NCBI GenBank assembly: GCA_009937525.1
Contig: JAACFE010000013.1
Coordinates: 1-41,498, forward strand
DNA length: 41,498 nt
Source of the DNA: Gammaproteobacteria bacterium
GTDB lineage: Bacteria > Pseudomonadota > Gammaproteobacteria > Steroidobacterales > Woeseiaceae
Direction: 5' to 3'
Shown: piece after piece, positions 29,565-37,826 of the stretch
Layout: every line of letters begins with the position of its first letter
Numbering within the stretch: position 1 is the stretch's first letter
Notes under the pieces: model-generated
The model's database searches: none
Seen by the model: the letters and a program-made list of their open reading frames with translations, nothing else
What the model was told of the DNA's origin: nothing
Position numbers and translations under genes: made by a program

Positions 29565-29578
29565 GCTTGTTCAAGAAC

Positions 29579-29598
29579 GGGCGCCCGCCAGGGCGCCC
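29579..29598 (-). promoter_or_regulatory. GC hairpin between dnaK and dnaJ
   Basis: GGGCGCCC, a 4-base loop, GGGCGCCC: an 8 bp all-GC stem in the 63-base dnaK-dnaJ gap. No U-run follows on the minus strand, so it is more likely an mRNA-stabilising or partial attenuation structure that keeps DnaJ below DnaK than a terminator. Each arm is itself a palindrome. Confidence 0.5.
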
Positions 29599-29627
29599 TA
29601 TTCGGTTTCCGATACCCGGGCCTGCCC

Positions 29628-31553
29628 TCAGGCCGACCTGGACTGATCGTCCTTGTCGACTTCCTCGAATTCCGCGTCGACTACGTCGTCGCCCGAATCG
29701 CCCTGCTGACCTTCAGCAGACGACTCCGCCTGCTGCTGCTCGGCGTAAAGCTTCTGCGCAAGCGCTCCGGAGGCTTCGGCAAGCGCAGCCGTCTTCTTCT
29801 CGATAGCTTCCTTGTCGTCCTTGTCCATCACAGCCTTGAGGTCCGACACGGCGTTCTCGATATTCATGCGTTCTTCGCTGGTGGCCTTTTCACCCAGATC
29901 CTTCAGCGTCTTCTCGGCAGCATGGATGAGACCGTCCGCCTGGTTGCGCACGTCGACGAGTTCGCGAAACTTCCGATCTTCCTCGGCGTGGCTCTCGGCA
30001 TCACGAACCATCTGCTCGATCTCATCATCCGAAAGACCGCTGGATGCCTTGATGACGATGTTCTGGCTCTTGGCCGTCGCCTTGTCCTTGGCAGACACAT
30101 TGAGAATACCGTTCGCATCGATATCGAACGTCACCTCGATCTGTGGCATGCCGCGCGGCGCCGGCGGAATGTCCGTGAGATCGAATCGGCCGAGCGACTT
30201 GTTGTCGACGGCACGCTCACGCTCACCCTGGAGCACATGGATCGTCACGGCCGTCTGGTTGTCGTCCGCGGTCGAGAAGACCTGCTCCGCGTTTGCGGGA
30301 ATCGTCGTGTTCTTGTCGATCAGCTTGGTCATGACACCACCGAGGGTTTCGATACCGAGCGACAGCGGCGTGACGTCGAGCAGCAGCACGTCCTTGACAT
30401 CGCCCGCAAGCACGCCGCCCTGGATCGCCGCGCCGAGCGCGACCGCCTCGTCGGGATTCACGTCCTTCCGCGGCTCCTTGCCGAAGAAGTTCTGCACAAC
30501 CTCCTGCACCTTCGGCATGCGCGTCTGCCCGCCGACGAGGATTACATCATCGATCTCGTTGACCTTGAGACCGGCATCCTGCAGAGCGGTCTTGCAGGGA
30601 CCCATCGTGCGCTCGATCAACTCGTCAACGAGCGCCTCGAGTTTCGCGCGCGTCAGCTTGATGTTGAGGTGCTTGGGTCCGCTGGCATCCGCCGTGATGT
30701 ACGGCAGATTGACCTCGGTCTGCTGCTGAGAGCTGAGTTCGATCTTCGCTTTCTCTGCGGCTTCCTTGAGGCGCTGCATGGCAAGCGGGTCCTTGCTGAT
30801 GTCGACGCCTGTCTCTCGCTCGAATTCCTTGGTGAGGTATTGGATGATGCGCAGGTCGAAGTCCTCGCCGCCAAGGAATGTGTCACCGTTGGTCGACAGC
30901 ACCTCGAACTGGTGCTCGCCATCAACTTCCGCAATCTCGATGATCGAGATATCGAAGGTGCCGCCGCCGAGGTCGAACACGGCGATCTTCTGATCGCCGC
31001 GCTTCTTGTCCATACCGTAGGCCAGCGCCGCGGCCGTCGGCTCGTTGATGATGCGTTTTACGTCGAGACCGGCGATCTTGCCGGCGTCCTTGGTCGCCTG
31101 TCGCTGCGAATCGTTGAAATACGCAGGTACCGTGACGACCGCCTCGGTGACGGGTTCGCCGAGGTAGTCTTCCGCCGTCTTCTTCATCTTCATGAGCACG
31201 CGCGCCGAAATCTCGGGCGGCGCCATCTTCTTGCCGTGCGCTTCGACCCAGGCATCGCCGTTATCCGCCTTGACGATGGTGTAGGCCACCATGTCCATGT
31301 CCCGCTGCACGACATCATCCTCGAAGCGGCGACCGATGAGGCGCTTTACGGCAAACAGGGTGTTGCTCGGATTCGTTACGGCCTGGCGTTTCGCCGACTG
31401 TCCGACGAGCACCTGGTCATCCTTGCTGAACGCGACGATGGACGGCGTCGTGCGATCACCCTCGCTGTTCTCGATGACCTTCGGGGTGCCACCTTCCATG
31501 ACCGCTACGCAGGAGTTCGTGGTACCCAGGTCGATACCGATTACTTTACCCAT
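29628..31553 (-). CDS. dnaK: Chaperone protein DnaK (Hsp70)
   Basis: 641 residues, standard. N-terminal ATPase domain with [17 protein letters not shown], the phosphate motif [13 protein letters not shown] and [11 protein letters not shown]; the linker [15 protein letters not shown]; the substrate-binding domain; and an acidic-tipped C-terminal tail ending near [10 protein letters not shown], a typical DnaK end. Preceded by a sigma-32-type promoter, and part of the hrcA-grpE-dnaK-dnaJ cluster. Confidence 0.99.
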   Translation of the reverse strand: MGKVIGIDLGTTNSCVAVMEGGTPKVIENSEGDRTTPSIVAFSKDDQVLVGQSAKRQAVTNPSNTLFAVKRLIGRRFEDDVVQRDMDMVAYTIVKADNGDAWVEAHGKKMAPPEISARVLMKMKKTAEDYLGEPVTEAVVTVPAYFNDSQRQATKDAGKIAGLDVKRIINEPTAAALAYGMDKKRGDQKIAVFDLGGGTFDISIIEIAEVDGEHQFEVLSTNGDTFLGGEDFDLRIIQYLTKEFERETGVDISKDPLAMQRLKEAAEKAKIELSSQQQTEVNLPYITADASGPKHLNIKLTRAKLEALVDELIERTMGPCKTALQDAGLKVNEIDDVILVGGQTRMPKVQEVVQNFFGKEPRKDVNPDEAVALGAAIQGGVLAGDVKDVLLLDVTPLSLGIETLGGVMTKLIDKNTTIPANAEQVFSTADDNQTAVTIHVLQGERERAVDNKSLGRFDLTDIPPAPRGMPQIEVTFDIDANGILNVSAKDKATAKSQNIVIKASSGLSDDEIEQMVRDAESHAEEDRKFRELVDVRNQADGLIHAAEKTLKDLGEKATSEERMNIENAVSDLKAVMDKDDKEAIEKKTAALAEASGALAQKLYAEQQQAESSAEGQQGDSGDDVVDAEFEEVDKDDQSRSA

Positions 31554-31595
31554 GCTGATCTACTCCAAAAACTGATGTTTTCCAAAACTGCCTGT

Positions 31596-31624
31596 GAATT
31601 GGGGGCAAGCCCATGTGTTTCAAG
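31596..31624 (-). promoter_or_regulatory. Predicted sigma-32 heat-shock promoter of dnaK
   Basis: On the minus strand CTTGAAA (31618-31624), 13 bases, then CCCCAATTC (31596-31604). This is a near-consensus RpoH promoter, in the 92-base grpE-dnaK gap and about 43 bases before the dnaK ATG. Confidence 0.8.
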
Positions 31625-31645
31625 CGCCCGCGACCATGCTGCTGC

Positions 31646-32236
31646 TCAGTTCCCGGCGTCTGCCGGCGGCGGCTCGGCGGCGACGATCACCCGCGCCGGG
31701 CGCAACAGGCGCCCGTTCAGCGCATAGCCCTTCTGAATGACCTGCGCGACGGACCCCGGCTCGACCGTGTCCGACGGCATCATGCTCATGGCTTCGTGCA
31801 TCTCCGGATCGAAGGGTTCTCCCTCCGGATCCACTTCCGATATCCCGAAGCGCTCGAGCGTCGTCTTGAGGAGCTTGCAGGTCGCCTCGCTGCCCTCGCG
31901 AAGCGCGTCGGCATCCGCGTTGTCGGCGGCGGCGAGGCCGATCTCCAGGCTGTCCACCACGGCGAGTAACTCGCGGCCAAAGCTTTCGAGCGCAAACCTG
32001 TGCGCATTCTCGACGTCGCGCGCAGCGCGCTTGCGGACGTTTTCCAGCTCCGCAGCGGCACGCAGATAGAGGTTCCAGTTCTCGTCCGCTTTCGTCTGTG
32101 CTTCCGCCAGCGCCGCCTCCGGGTTTGCTTCCGCCTCGCTGTTCTCTTCCGCAGCCGCGTCGGGCGCCGGCTGGTCGCCGGCTTCCGGCGGCATTTCCCC
32201 GGCTTCGATGTCAGGCCGCTTGGGCTCTGCGCTCAT
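31646..32236 (-). CDS. grpE: Nucleotide exchange factor GrpE
   Basis: 196 residues from ATG at 32236; the open frame extends to 32326 but the added part is not family-like. Releases ADP from DnaK. An acidic, disordered N-terminus (about 1-55) is followed by the long coiled-coil helix (LYLRAAAELENVRKRAARDV) and the C-terminal beta domain ending in GYALNGRLLRPARVIVA, the GrpE signature. Confidence 0.97.
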   Translation of the reverse strand: MSAEPKRPDIEAGEMPPEAGDQPAPDAAAEENSEAEANPEAALAEAQTKADENWNLYLRAAAELENVRKRAARDVENAHRFALESFGRELLAVVDSLEIGLAAADNADADALREGSEATCKLLKTTLERFGISEVDPEGEPFDPEMHEAMSMMPSDTVEPGSVAQVIQKGYALNGRLLRPARVIVAAEPPPADAGN

Positions 32237-32299
32237 GCATGCAACTCCACATATCTGTCGGCCGCACCTGTCCGGTGGCCGGTAACAAGGAAGTTGGGA

Positions 32300-32327
32300 G
32301 TGTGGGGATCGCGCCCCAAAAATCAAG
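32300..32327 (-). promoter_or_regulatory. Predicted sigma-32 promoter of grpE
   Basis: On the minus strand CTTGAT (32322-32327), 14 bases, then CCCCACAC (32300-32307), in the 123-base hrcA-grpE gap and ~64 bases before the grpE ATG. A weaker match than the dnaK one. GGGG/CCCC arms overlap the -10. Confidence 0.6.
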
Positions 32328-32359
32328 CGTCAGCGCGGATATTTTGGCGAATTCGGGGT

Positions 32360-33418
32360 CTAGCCGCGCTGGCCGAGCGCCGATTCCAGCAGGCGGGCCG
32401 TGATATCCACGATCGGCACCACCCGGTCGTAGGCCATGCGCGTCGGTCCGATCACGCCGAGAACCCCGATGGTGCCGTCGCCGCTGCGGTACGGCGCGGT
32501 GACCACGCTGCAGTCGTCGAGGATGCGGAAACCGGACTCCTCGCCGATGAACACGCGCACGCCCTGTGCGTCGATGCTGCGATCCATCAGCTCGAGTATC
32601 AGCCGCTTCCTGGAAAACGCCTCGAACAGTCGCCGCAGGGTTTCGATGTCCGAGAGCTCGGCGAAATCCATCAACTTCGTCTCGCCCGTCAGCACGAATT
32701 CGCCGCCCGGTTCCGCCGCGCCCGCCAATGCCGAATGGGCAACCGCGATGATGTCCTGCATCGCCTGGTTCATCGAGTCTCTCAGGTCCCCGAGGTCCGA
32801 AACGATCTGCTCGCGAACCTGCAGCATGTCCATGCCGGCATACTTGTCGTTGATGAAATTCGCCGCCTGGGTCAGCTCCGACTCGGAGTAAGTGCGGTCG
32901 AGATGCAGGATCCGGTTCTGCACCTCGCGGTCGTTGATCACCAGGATGACCAGGACGCGATGGTCCGAGAGCGGCAGGAACTCGATCTGCCGCAACGTAG
33001 CCTGCTGCCCTCGCGGCACGGTAACGACGCCGGCGAGACTCGTGATTTCCGAGAGCATGTTCGAGACGGAACTGATCAGCGAACCGGGATCGTCGACATT
33101 CTTCTGCAATTGAGATTGCAGGCGGCGCAGGTCGTTGCCCCGCGGCTGGCGATAGCGGACCAGCGTGTCGACGAACAGGCGGTAACCCTTGGCGGTCGGC
33201 ACGCGACCCGCCGACGTATGCGGTGCCGCGACGAGACCCATCTCCTCGAGGTCCGCCATCACGTTGCGGATGGTCGCCGGGCTGAGGTCCAGGCCGGAGT
33301 CCTTCGACAGCGTCCTCGAGCCCACGGGCTCGCCCTCGCGTATATAGCGCTGGATGAGCACTCGCAGGAGGTGGCTCGCGCGTTCGTTGGGTAAGGAACT
33401 GACTGCTTCTGCCGACAT
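32360..33418 (-). CDS. hrcA: Heat-inducible transcription repressor HrcA
   Basis: 352 residues, full length. Represses heat-shock genes by binding CIRCE operators. N-terminal winged helix with EPVGSRTLSKDSGLDLSPAT and IRNVMADLEEMGLVAAPHTS (the DNA-binding part), then a GAF-like dimerisation domain. No CIRCE inverted repeat is visible near hrcA, grpE or dnaK, so its target is probably elsewhere, such as groESL. Divergent from nadK; no strong ribosome-binding site before the ATG. Confidence 0.96.
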   Translation of the reverse strand: MSAEAVSSLPNERASHLLRVLIQRYIREGEPVGSRTLSKDSGLDLSPATIRNVMADLEEMGLVAAPHTSAGRVPTAKGYRLFVDTLVRYRQPRGNDLRRLQSQLQKNVDDPGSLISSVSNMLSEITSLAGVVTVPRGQQATLRQIEFLPLSDHRVLVILVINDREVQNRILHLDRTYSESELTQAANFINDKYAGMDMLQVREQIVSDLGDLRDSMNQAMQDIIAVAHSALAGAAEPGGEFVLTGETKLMDFAELSDIETLRRLFEAFSRKRLILELMDRSIDAQGVRVFIGEESGFRILDDCSVVTAPYRSGDGTIGVLGVIGPTRMAYDRVVPIVDITARLLESALGQRG

Positions 33419-33470
33419 TTAGAGGAAACGGAAACAGCGGGAATCGTTCGCTGTGTTACGGTAGCAAAAC

Positions 33471-33499
33471 AAGCTAACAACGGCTTGGCGACCGGTCAA
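33471..33499 (-). promoter_or_regulatory. Possible hrcA promoter
   Basis: TTGACC (33494-33499) and TAGCTT (33471-33476) on the minus strand, 17 bases apart, about 53 bases before the hrcA ATG, in the 139-base hrcA-nadK divergent gap. The -35 is good, the -10 moderate. Confidence 0.45.
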
Positions 33500-33557
33500 G
33501 GGTTTGCAACAATCACCGTACGGGCGCCCCGGCACGAGCAATCGAAAGCAAAGCGAC

Positions 33558-34457
33558 ATGGCAACGATGTTCAAGAAAGTAGCGATCATGGGGCGCCACG
33601 AGGATCCACGGGTATCCGAGCCGATGACCGTGCTCGCAGAGTATCTCTCCCAGTCGGGCGTCGAGGTGCTGGCCGCCGAGGATATGTCGCTCGCGATTGC
33701 GGCGACCCGCATTCCCGAATCGGACCTCGCCGAGCGAGCCGACCTGATCATTGCGATCGGCGGCGACGGCGCGATGCTGTATGCCGGGCAGCTGGCCCGG
33801 CGTGGCGACGTACCCCTGCTGGGCATCAATCGCGGGCGCCTCGGATTCCTCGCTGACGTGACTCCCGAGGAGATGCTCGACAGTGTCGGACACGTACTGG
33901 CCGGCGAGTTCACTACGGACAAGCGCCTGGTGCTGGAGGCGCGACTCGAGCGCCCCGGCGAACCGGACACGACCGCACTTGCCCTGAACGACGTCGTCCT
34001 GCAGCGACGTGAAACCGGCCGCATGCTCGATTTCGTTACTCGCGTCTCGGGCCGCTTTGTTAATACCCATGCGGGCGACGGCCTCGTCATTGCGACACCG
34101 ACCGGTTCGACAGCGTACTCGCTCAGCTGTGGCGGCCCGATCATCGAGCCGCGTCTCGATGCTGTCGTGGTCGTGCCGGTCGCACCCCATACCCTCTCGG
34201 ACCGTCCGATCGTGATTCCCGCCGACCTGGGCATCGAACTCCGCCTGCTCGAACGCGAGAATACGCGGGCCGAGATCATGGCAGACGGACACTCGATGGG
34301 TGAGATCCGACCCCAGGACAGGCTGCTCGTCGCCGCGTCAGAGACGCGCCTGACGCTGCTGCATCCGCCAGGATACGATTTCTTCGGCATCCTGCGGTCC
34401 AAACTCCACTGGGGCCACGATTCGCGCAAACGCGACGTGCCGCCGGAAGGCACCTGA
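33558..34457 (+). CDS. nadK: NAD kinase
   Basis: 299 residues from ATG at 33558. The frame is open from 33504 but the extra codons are not family-like; an ATG three codons later is also possible. Phosphorylates NAD to NADP. Motifs: GGDG at 68-71, LNDVVLQR (Asn144-Asp145), and TPTGSTAYSLS at about 180-190. The ATG of recN follows the stop by 2 bases, so the two are co-transcribed, as in many gammaproteobacteria. Confidence 0.97.
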   Translation: MATMFKKVAIMGRHEDPRVSEPMTVLAEYLSQSGVEVLAAEDMSLAIAATRIPESDLAERADLIIAIGGDGAMLYAGQLARRGDVPLLGINRGRLGFLADVTPEEMLDSVGHVLAGEFTTDKRLVLEARLERPGEPDTTALALNDVVLQRRETGRMLDFVTRVSGRFVNTHAGDGLVIATPTGSTAYSLSCGGPIIEPRLDAVVVVPVAPHTLSDRPIVIPADLGIELRLLERENTRAEIMADGHSMGEIRPQDRLLVAASETRLTLLHPPGYDFFGILRSKLHWGHDSRKRDVPPEGT

Positions 34458-34459
34458 CG

Positions 34460-36142
34460 ATGCTCGTCAATCTGCAGGTCCGGGACTTCGCGATCGTCGA
34501 CCGCATCGAGGTCGAGTTCGAGCCGGGAATGACCGTCCTCACCGGCGAAACCGGCGCCGGCAAGTCGATCCTGGTCGACGCGCTGGGACTGGTCCTCGGC
34601 GAGCGCGGTGGCGGCAAGCTCGTTCGCAGCGGCGCGAAACGCGCCGAGTTCAGCGCCGAATTCGACGTGTCCGCCCTGCCACTGGCGAAAGCCTGGCTCG
34701 AGGAACAATCGCTCGACGAAGACGACCAGTGCCTGCTGCGCCGGGTCATCAATGCTGACGGCAGGTCACGGGCGTTCGTCAACGGCAACGCCGTTCCCGT
34801 GCAGCAGCTCAAGACCCTGGGCGAGATGCTCATCGACATCCACGGCCAGCATTTCCACCAGTCGCTGGGGCATCGCTCCGTCCAGCGCGACCTGCTGGAT
34901 CATTACGGCGGGCTGCTCGGACTGCGCGAGCAGACGGAACGCGCGTTCATGCACTGGAAAACGCTGCTCGAGCGGCTCGAGACGCTCCGTAACGCGGATG
35001 CAGACCGGGCGTCGCGCGTCGACCTGCTGACGTTTCAGCTGCATGAACTCGAATCGCTGGACGCTGGGCCCGGCGAGTACGCGGAACTGCGGTCCGAGGC
35101 GCAGCGCCTGGCGAACCGCGGCCGGCTTGCCGAGGGAGTTGCGGCGGCCCTGGAGGGCCTGTCGGAGAGCGACGCCGCTAACGTAGCCGGCATGCTTGCG
35201 GCGGCAAAACGGCTGCTGCAGGGCCTGGTCGAATTCGACCACGAGCTGGCGGCCGTGGCGGAGTTGCTCGACAGTGCCGGGATACAGGTTGCCGAGGCCA
35301 GCGACTCGCTGCGCCGCTATGGCGATTCGATTGACATGGATCCCGGCCGGCAGGACCTCGTCGAACAGCGCCTCGATTCCATGCAGACCATCGCCCGCAA
35401 GCACCGGGTCGAAGCAGACGGCCTGCCGGAACTCCGCGCGCGTCTCGGCGCGGAACTCGATGAGCTGACGCACGCCGAAGAACGCGGCCGCGAACTCGAA
35501 CAGGAGGTGCGGCACGCAGAGGACGGATACCGCGAACTGGCCACGGAATTGTCGCGGCTGCGCAAGGCCGCCGCGGGGAAATTCGAGAGCTCTGTCAGCG
35601 AGGCGATGGCGGGCCTCGGCATGCCGGGGGGCAAGTTCGAGATCGCCGTCGAGCCGCTTGCCGAAGGCGCAGAACGCAGCGGTGGCCTGGACGAGATCGA
35701 ATTCCTGATCAGCGCCAACCCGGGCCAGCCCGTCATGCCGCTGTCGCGGGTCGCGTCCGGCGGTGAACTATCGCGCATGAGCCTGTCGATCCAGGTTATT
35801 GCCAGCGACGGCAGCACCATTCCCACGATGGTTTTCGATGAAGTGGACAGCGGTGTGGGCGGCGGGGTTGCCGAGATGGTGGGACGACGCCTGGCGGAGG
35901 TTGCCGGGGACCGCCAGGTCCTGTGCGTCACCCATCTGCCGCAGGTCGCCAGCCTGGCCGACCACCACATTCGAATCAGCAAGGTCACTGACGGCAAGGC
36001 GACGCGCACCGGCGCGCACGTTCTCGATCAGGAAGAACGCGTCGACGAGCTTGCGCGAATGCTCGGCGGCGTCGAAATTACCGCAAAGACCCGCGAACAC
36101 GCAGCCGAGATGCTTGCCGGCGCGCCTCAGAAACGCGCCTGA
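34460..36142 (+). CDS. recN: DNA repair protein RecN
   Basis: 560 residues; an SMC-like ATPase in double-strand-break repair. Walker A GETGAGKS at 29-36; the DIHGQHFHQSL region; a central coiled-coil stretch (about 150-370); ABC signature SGGELSRMSL near 432-441; Walker B TMVFDEVDSGVGG near 456-468; and the late THLPQVA histidine loop. No obvious LexA box before nadK-recN. Confidence 0.97.
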   Translation: MLVNLQVRDFAIVDRIEVEFEPGMTVLTGETGAGKSILVDALGLVLGERGGGKLVRSGAKRAEFSAEFDVSALPLAKAWLEEQSLDEDDQCLLRRVINADGRSRAFVNGNAVPVQQLKTLGEMLIDIHGQHFHQSLGHRSVQRDLLDHYGGLLGLREQTERAFMHWKTLLERLETLRNADADRASRVDLLTFQLHELESLDAGPGEYAELRSEAQRLANRGRLAEGVAAALEGLSESDAANVAGMLAAAKRLLQGLVEFDHELAAVAELLDSAGIQVAEASDSLRRYGDSIDMDPGRQDLVEQRLDSMQTIARKHRVEADGLPELRARLGAELDELTHAEERGRELEQEVRHAEDGYRELATELSRLRKAAAGKFESSVSEAMAGLGMPGGKFEIAVEPLAEGAERSGGLDEIEFLISANPGQPVMPLSRVASGGELSRMSLSIQVIASDGSTIPTMVFDEVDSGVGGGVAEMVGRRLAEVAGDRQVLCVTHLPQVASLADHHIRISKVTDGKATRTGAHVLDQEERVDELARMLGGVEITAKTREHAAEMLAGAPQKRA

Positions 36143-36151
36143 ACAGACTCC

Positions 36152-36571
36152 CTAGTCCTCGCCGGACCCGTCATCGCGCCTGACGTAGAGCACGAGACTG
36201 TGATCGATGAGTTCGAAACCGTGCTTTTCGGCGATCTCGTACTGCAGGCGCTCGATTTCGTCGCTGGTGAATTCGATGACGTCGCCCGTTTCGACACAGA
36301 CCATGTGGTCGTGGTGCTCGCCATCATCGAGTTCGAAGACCGAGTGCCCGCCCTCGAAATTGTGGCGTGTGACCAGGCCCGCCGCCTCGAACTGCGTGAG
36401 CACGCGATAGACCGTCGCAAGCCCGATTTCCTCACCCGAGTCCAGCAGATCCTTGTAGATATCCTCGGCACTCAGATGACGATTCGAGGCGCTCTCGAGG
36501 ATCTCAAGGATCTTCAGTCGCGGTAAGGTGATCTTGAGTCCGGCCTTGCGTAATTCGTGACGTTGCTCCAT
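36152..36571 (-). CDS. fur: Ferric uptake regulator Fur
   Basis: 139 residues. Fe(II)-responsive repressor of iron uptake genes. N-terminal winged helix (GLKITLPRLKILEILE; GLATVYRVLTQFEAAGLV) and the metal-site HHDHMVC (His86-Cys92). The second cysteine of the usual CxxC is Thr95, as in Pseudomonas-type Fur, so the structural zinc site of the E. coli protein is not expected. Convergent with recN (9-base gap); no clear Fur box in the 150-base gap to bamE. Confidence 0.96.
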   Translation of the reverse strand: MEQRHELRKAGLKITLPRLKILEILESASNRHLSAEDIYKDLLDSGEEIGLATVYRVLTQFEAAGLVTRHNFEGGHSVFELDDGEHHDHMVCVETGDVIEFTSDEIERLQYEIAEKHGFELIDHSLVLYVRRDDGSGED

Positions 36572-36721
36572 TGAGGGTATCCCTGGCGGTACTGAGGACC
36601 AGCGCCTATCGCGGCGTCAGGCAAGAAGGTATCATGCGCGCCTATTATGACGCAGATGGCAGCCTGGCTCTAGCAGCGGGTTCGCCGCGAAATTCGACTC
36701 TCGGAATCTGGCCGGTCCCCA

Positions 36722-37060
36722 ATGCATCGCTCGCTTCGCAAGTCATTATTCCTCGCCGTGGCGCTGGGGATCCTCATCAGCTCGTCCGGCTGCGTCTACC
36801 GTGCCAATATTTCGCAGGGAAATATCGTCGAAGAAGAGGACCTCGATCAGGTCGAGGTGGGAATGACCCGCAACCAGGTCCGATTCCTGCTCGGGACGCC
36901 GATGGTCGATGATCCGTTTCACCGGGACCGCTGGGACTACGTCTACTACGTCAAGATCGGCCGCAAGGATGCGACGGCGAAGCGCTGGGTGACGATCGAA
37001 TTCGAAGCCGATACGGTGACCGAGATTCAGCGCAACCGGAATCTCGCCGATAATCTCTGA
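36722..37060 (+). CDS. bamE: Outer membrane assembly lipoprotein BamE
   Basis: 112 residues. Lipoprotein of the BAM complex that inserts outer membrane proteins. A signal peptide (1-23) ends in ISSSGC with lipidated Cys24. The SmpA/OmlA fold is visible: VEVGMTRNQVRFLLGTPMV, then DRWDYVYYVKIG. Convergent with rnfH, 3 bases apart. The fur-bamE-rnfH-ratA order is conserved in relatives. Confidence 0.96.
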   Translation: MHRSLRKSLFLAVALGILISSSGCVYRANISQGNIVEEEDLDQVEVGMTRNQVRFLLGTPMVDDPFHRDRWDYVYYVKIGRKDATAKRWVTIEFEADTVTEIQRNRNLADNL

Positions 37061-37063
37061 GCC

Positions 37064-37351
37064 CTAGCCTTTTTCTGCAAATGCCCGTTGGCGGCGCGCC
37101 TCACGAGGATCGATCTCGAGCGGGCGGTAGAGTTCGATCCTGTCGCCATCGCTGACGGCGCTTTGGCGCGATACGGGTTTGCCCCAGATGCCGGTGGGCA
37201 TGTCGTCCACCGCCAGCTCCGGGAATCGCGACGCTATGCCGGAGGCGGCAATCGCATCGCCCACGGTGGCTCCCGCGTCGACGCGCAACGCCAGCAGTAT
37301 CTGCTTCGCAGGCGTCGCAAGGACGACTTCCACGGCAAGGCTTTCAGCCAT
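37064..37351 (-). CDS. rnfH: RnfH/RatB-family small protein
   Basis: 95 residues from ATG at 37351, which overlaps the ratA stop by 8 bases. Ubiquitin-like beta-grasp family (UPF0125): a VVLATPAKQILLALRV strand, VSDGDRIELYRPL and the basic tail DPREARRQRA are characteristic. The function is not established; it is usually found with ratA. The name RatB was used for the ratAB pair in E. coli. Confidence 0.93.
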   Translation of the reverse strand: MAESLAVEVVLATPAKQILLALRVDAGATVGDAIAASGIASRFPELAVDDMPTGIWGKPVSRQSAVSDGDRIELYRPLEIDPREARRQRAFAEKG

Positions 37352-37796
37352 CGGGCTTCTCCCCGGCGCCGTACATGTGCTCGGCCCGGCGCACAAAGGC
37401 GTCCACCAGTGAATTGCAGATTTCCTCGAAGTAGTGCCCCAGCAGCCGGTTGGTTGCCCTGTTCCTGACTTCGAACTCGACTTCGAGCGAGACTTTGCAA
37501 CCGAGCTGATCGAGCGCCTTGAACTGCCAGCCGCCGCTCAGTTGGCTGAACGGACCCTCGACGAGCTCCATGTCTATGGCTTCGAACTCGCGCATCCTGT
37601 TCCGCGTCCTGAAGCTGCGTCGCAGCCCTGCAATACGCATTTCGACAGAGCCTTCCAGCACGTCGCCGTCACGCCAGTGCAGCACCGCGCCGCCACACCA
37701 CGGCAGAAACTCGGGGTAGGATTCGACGTCCTCGACGAGGACGTACATCTGGCGGGCCGAAAACGGCACGAGCGCACTGCGGCTGACCTTGCGCAC
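37344..37796 (-). CDS. ratA: RatA-family START-domain protein
   Basis: 150 residues from a GTG start at 37796; the N-terminus VRKVSRSALVPFSARQMY matches the family (ISRTALVPYSAEQMY in E. coli). Polyketide-cyclase/START-like fold, related to the coenzyme-Q-binding COQ10 proteins; in E. coli RatA was reported to block 70S ribosome formation. Which role applies here is unknown. Overlaps rnfH, and is separated from smpB by the transporter gene instead of being next to it. Confidence 0.9.
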   Translation of the reverse strand: MRKVSRSALVPFSARQMYVLVEDVESYPEFLPWCGGAVLHWRDGDVLEGSVEMRIAGLRRSFRTRNRMREFEAIDMELVEGPFSQLSGGWQFKALDQLGCKVSLEVEFEVRNRATNRLLGHYFEEICNSLVDAFVRRAEHMYGAGEKPDG

Positions 37797-37826
37797 GACG
37801 TCAGGCGCTACGGTTTCCGCGGCGGA

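Noticed and set aside
28173-31727. 1184-codon plus-strand open frame
   Set aside because: Antisense of dapB, dnaJ and dnaK, all of which are unmistakable; no family-like motif in the shadow.
31554-33557. CIRCE operator in the heat-shock cluster
   Set aside because: I looked for TTAGCACTC / GAGTGCTAA arms in the hrcA, grpE and dnaK gaps and saw none.
36572-36721. Fur box for autoregulation between fur and bamE
   Set aside because: No convincing 19 bp GATAATGATAATCATTATC-like match.
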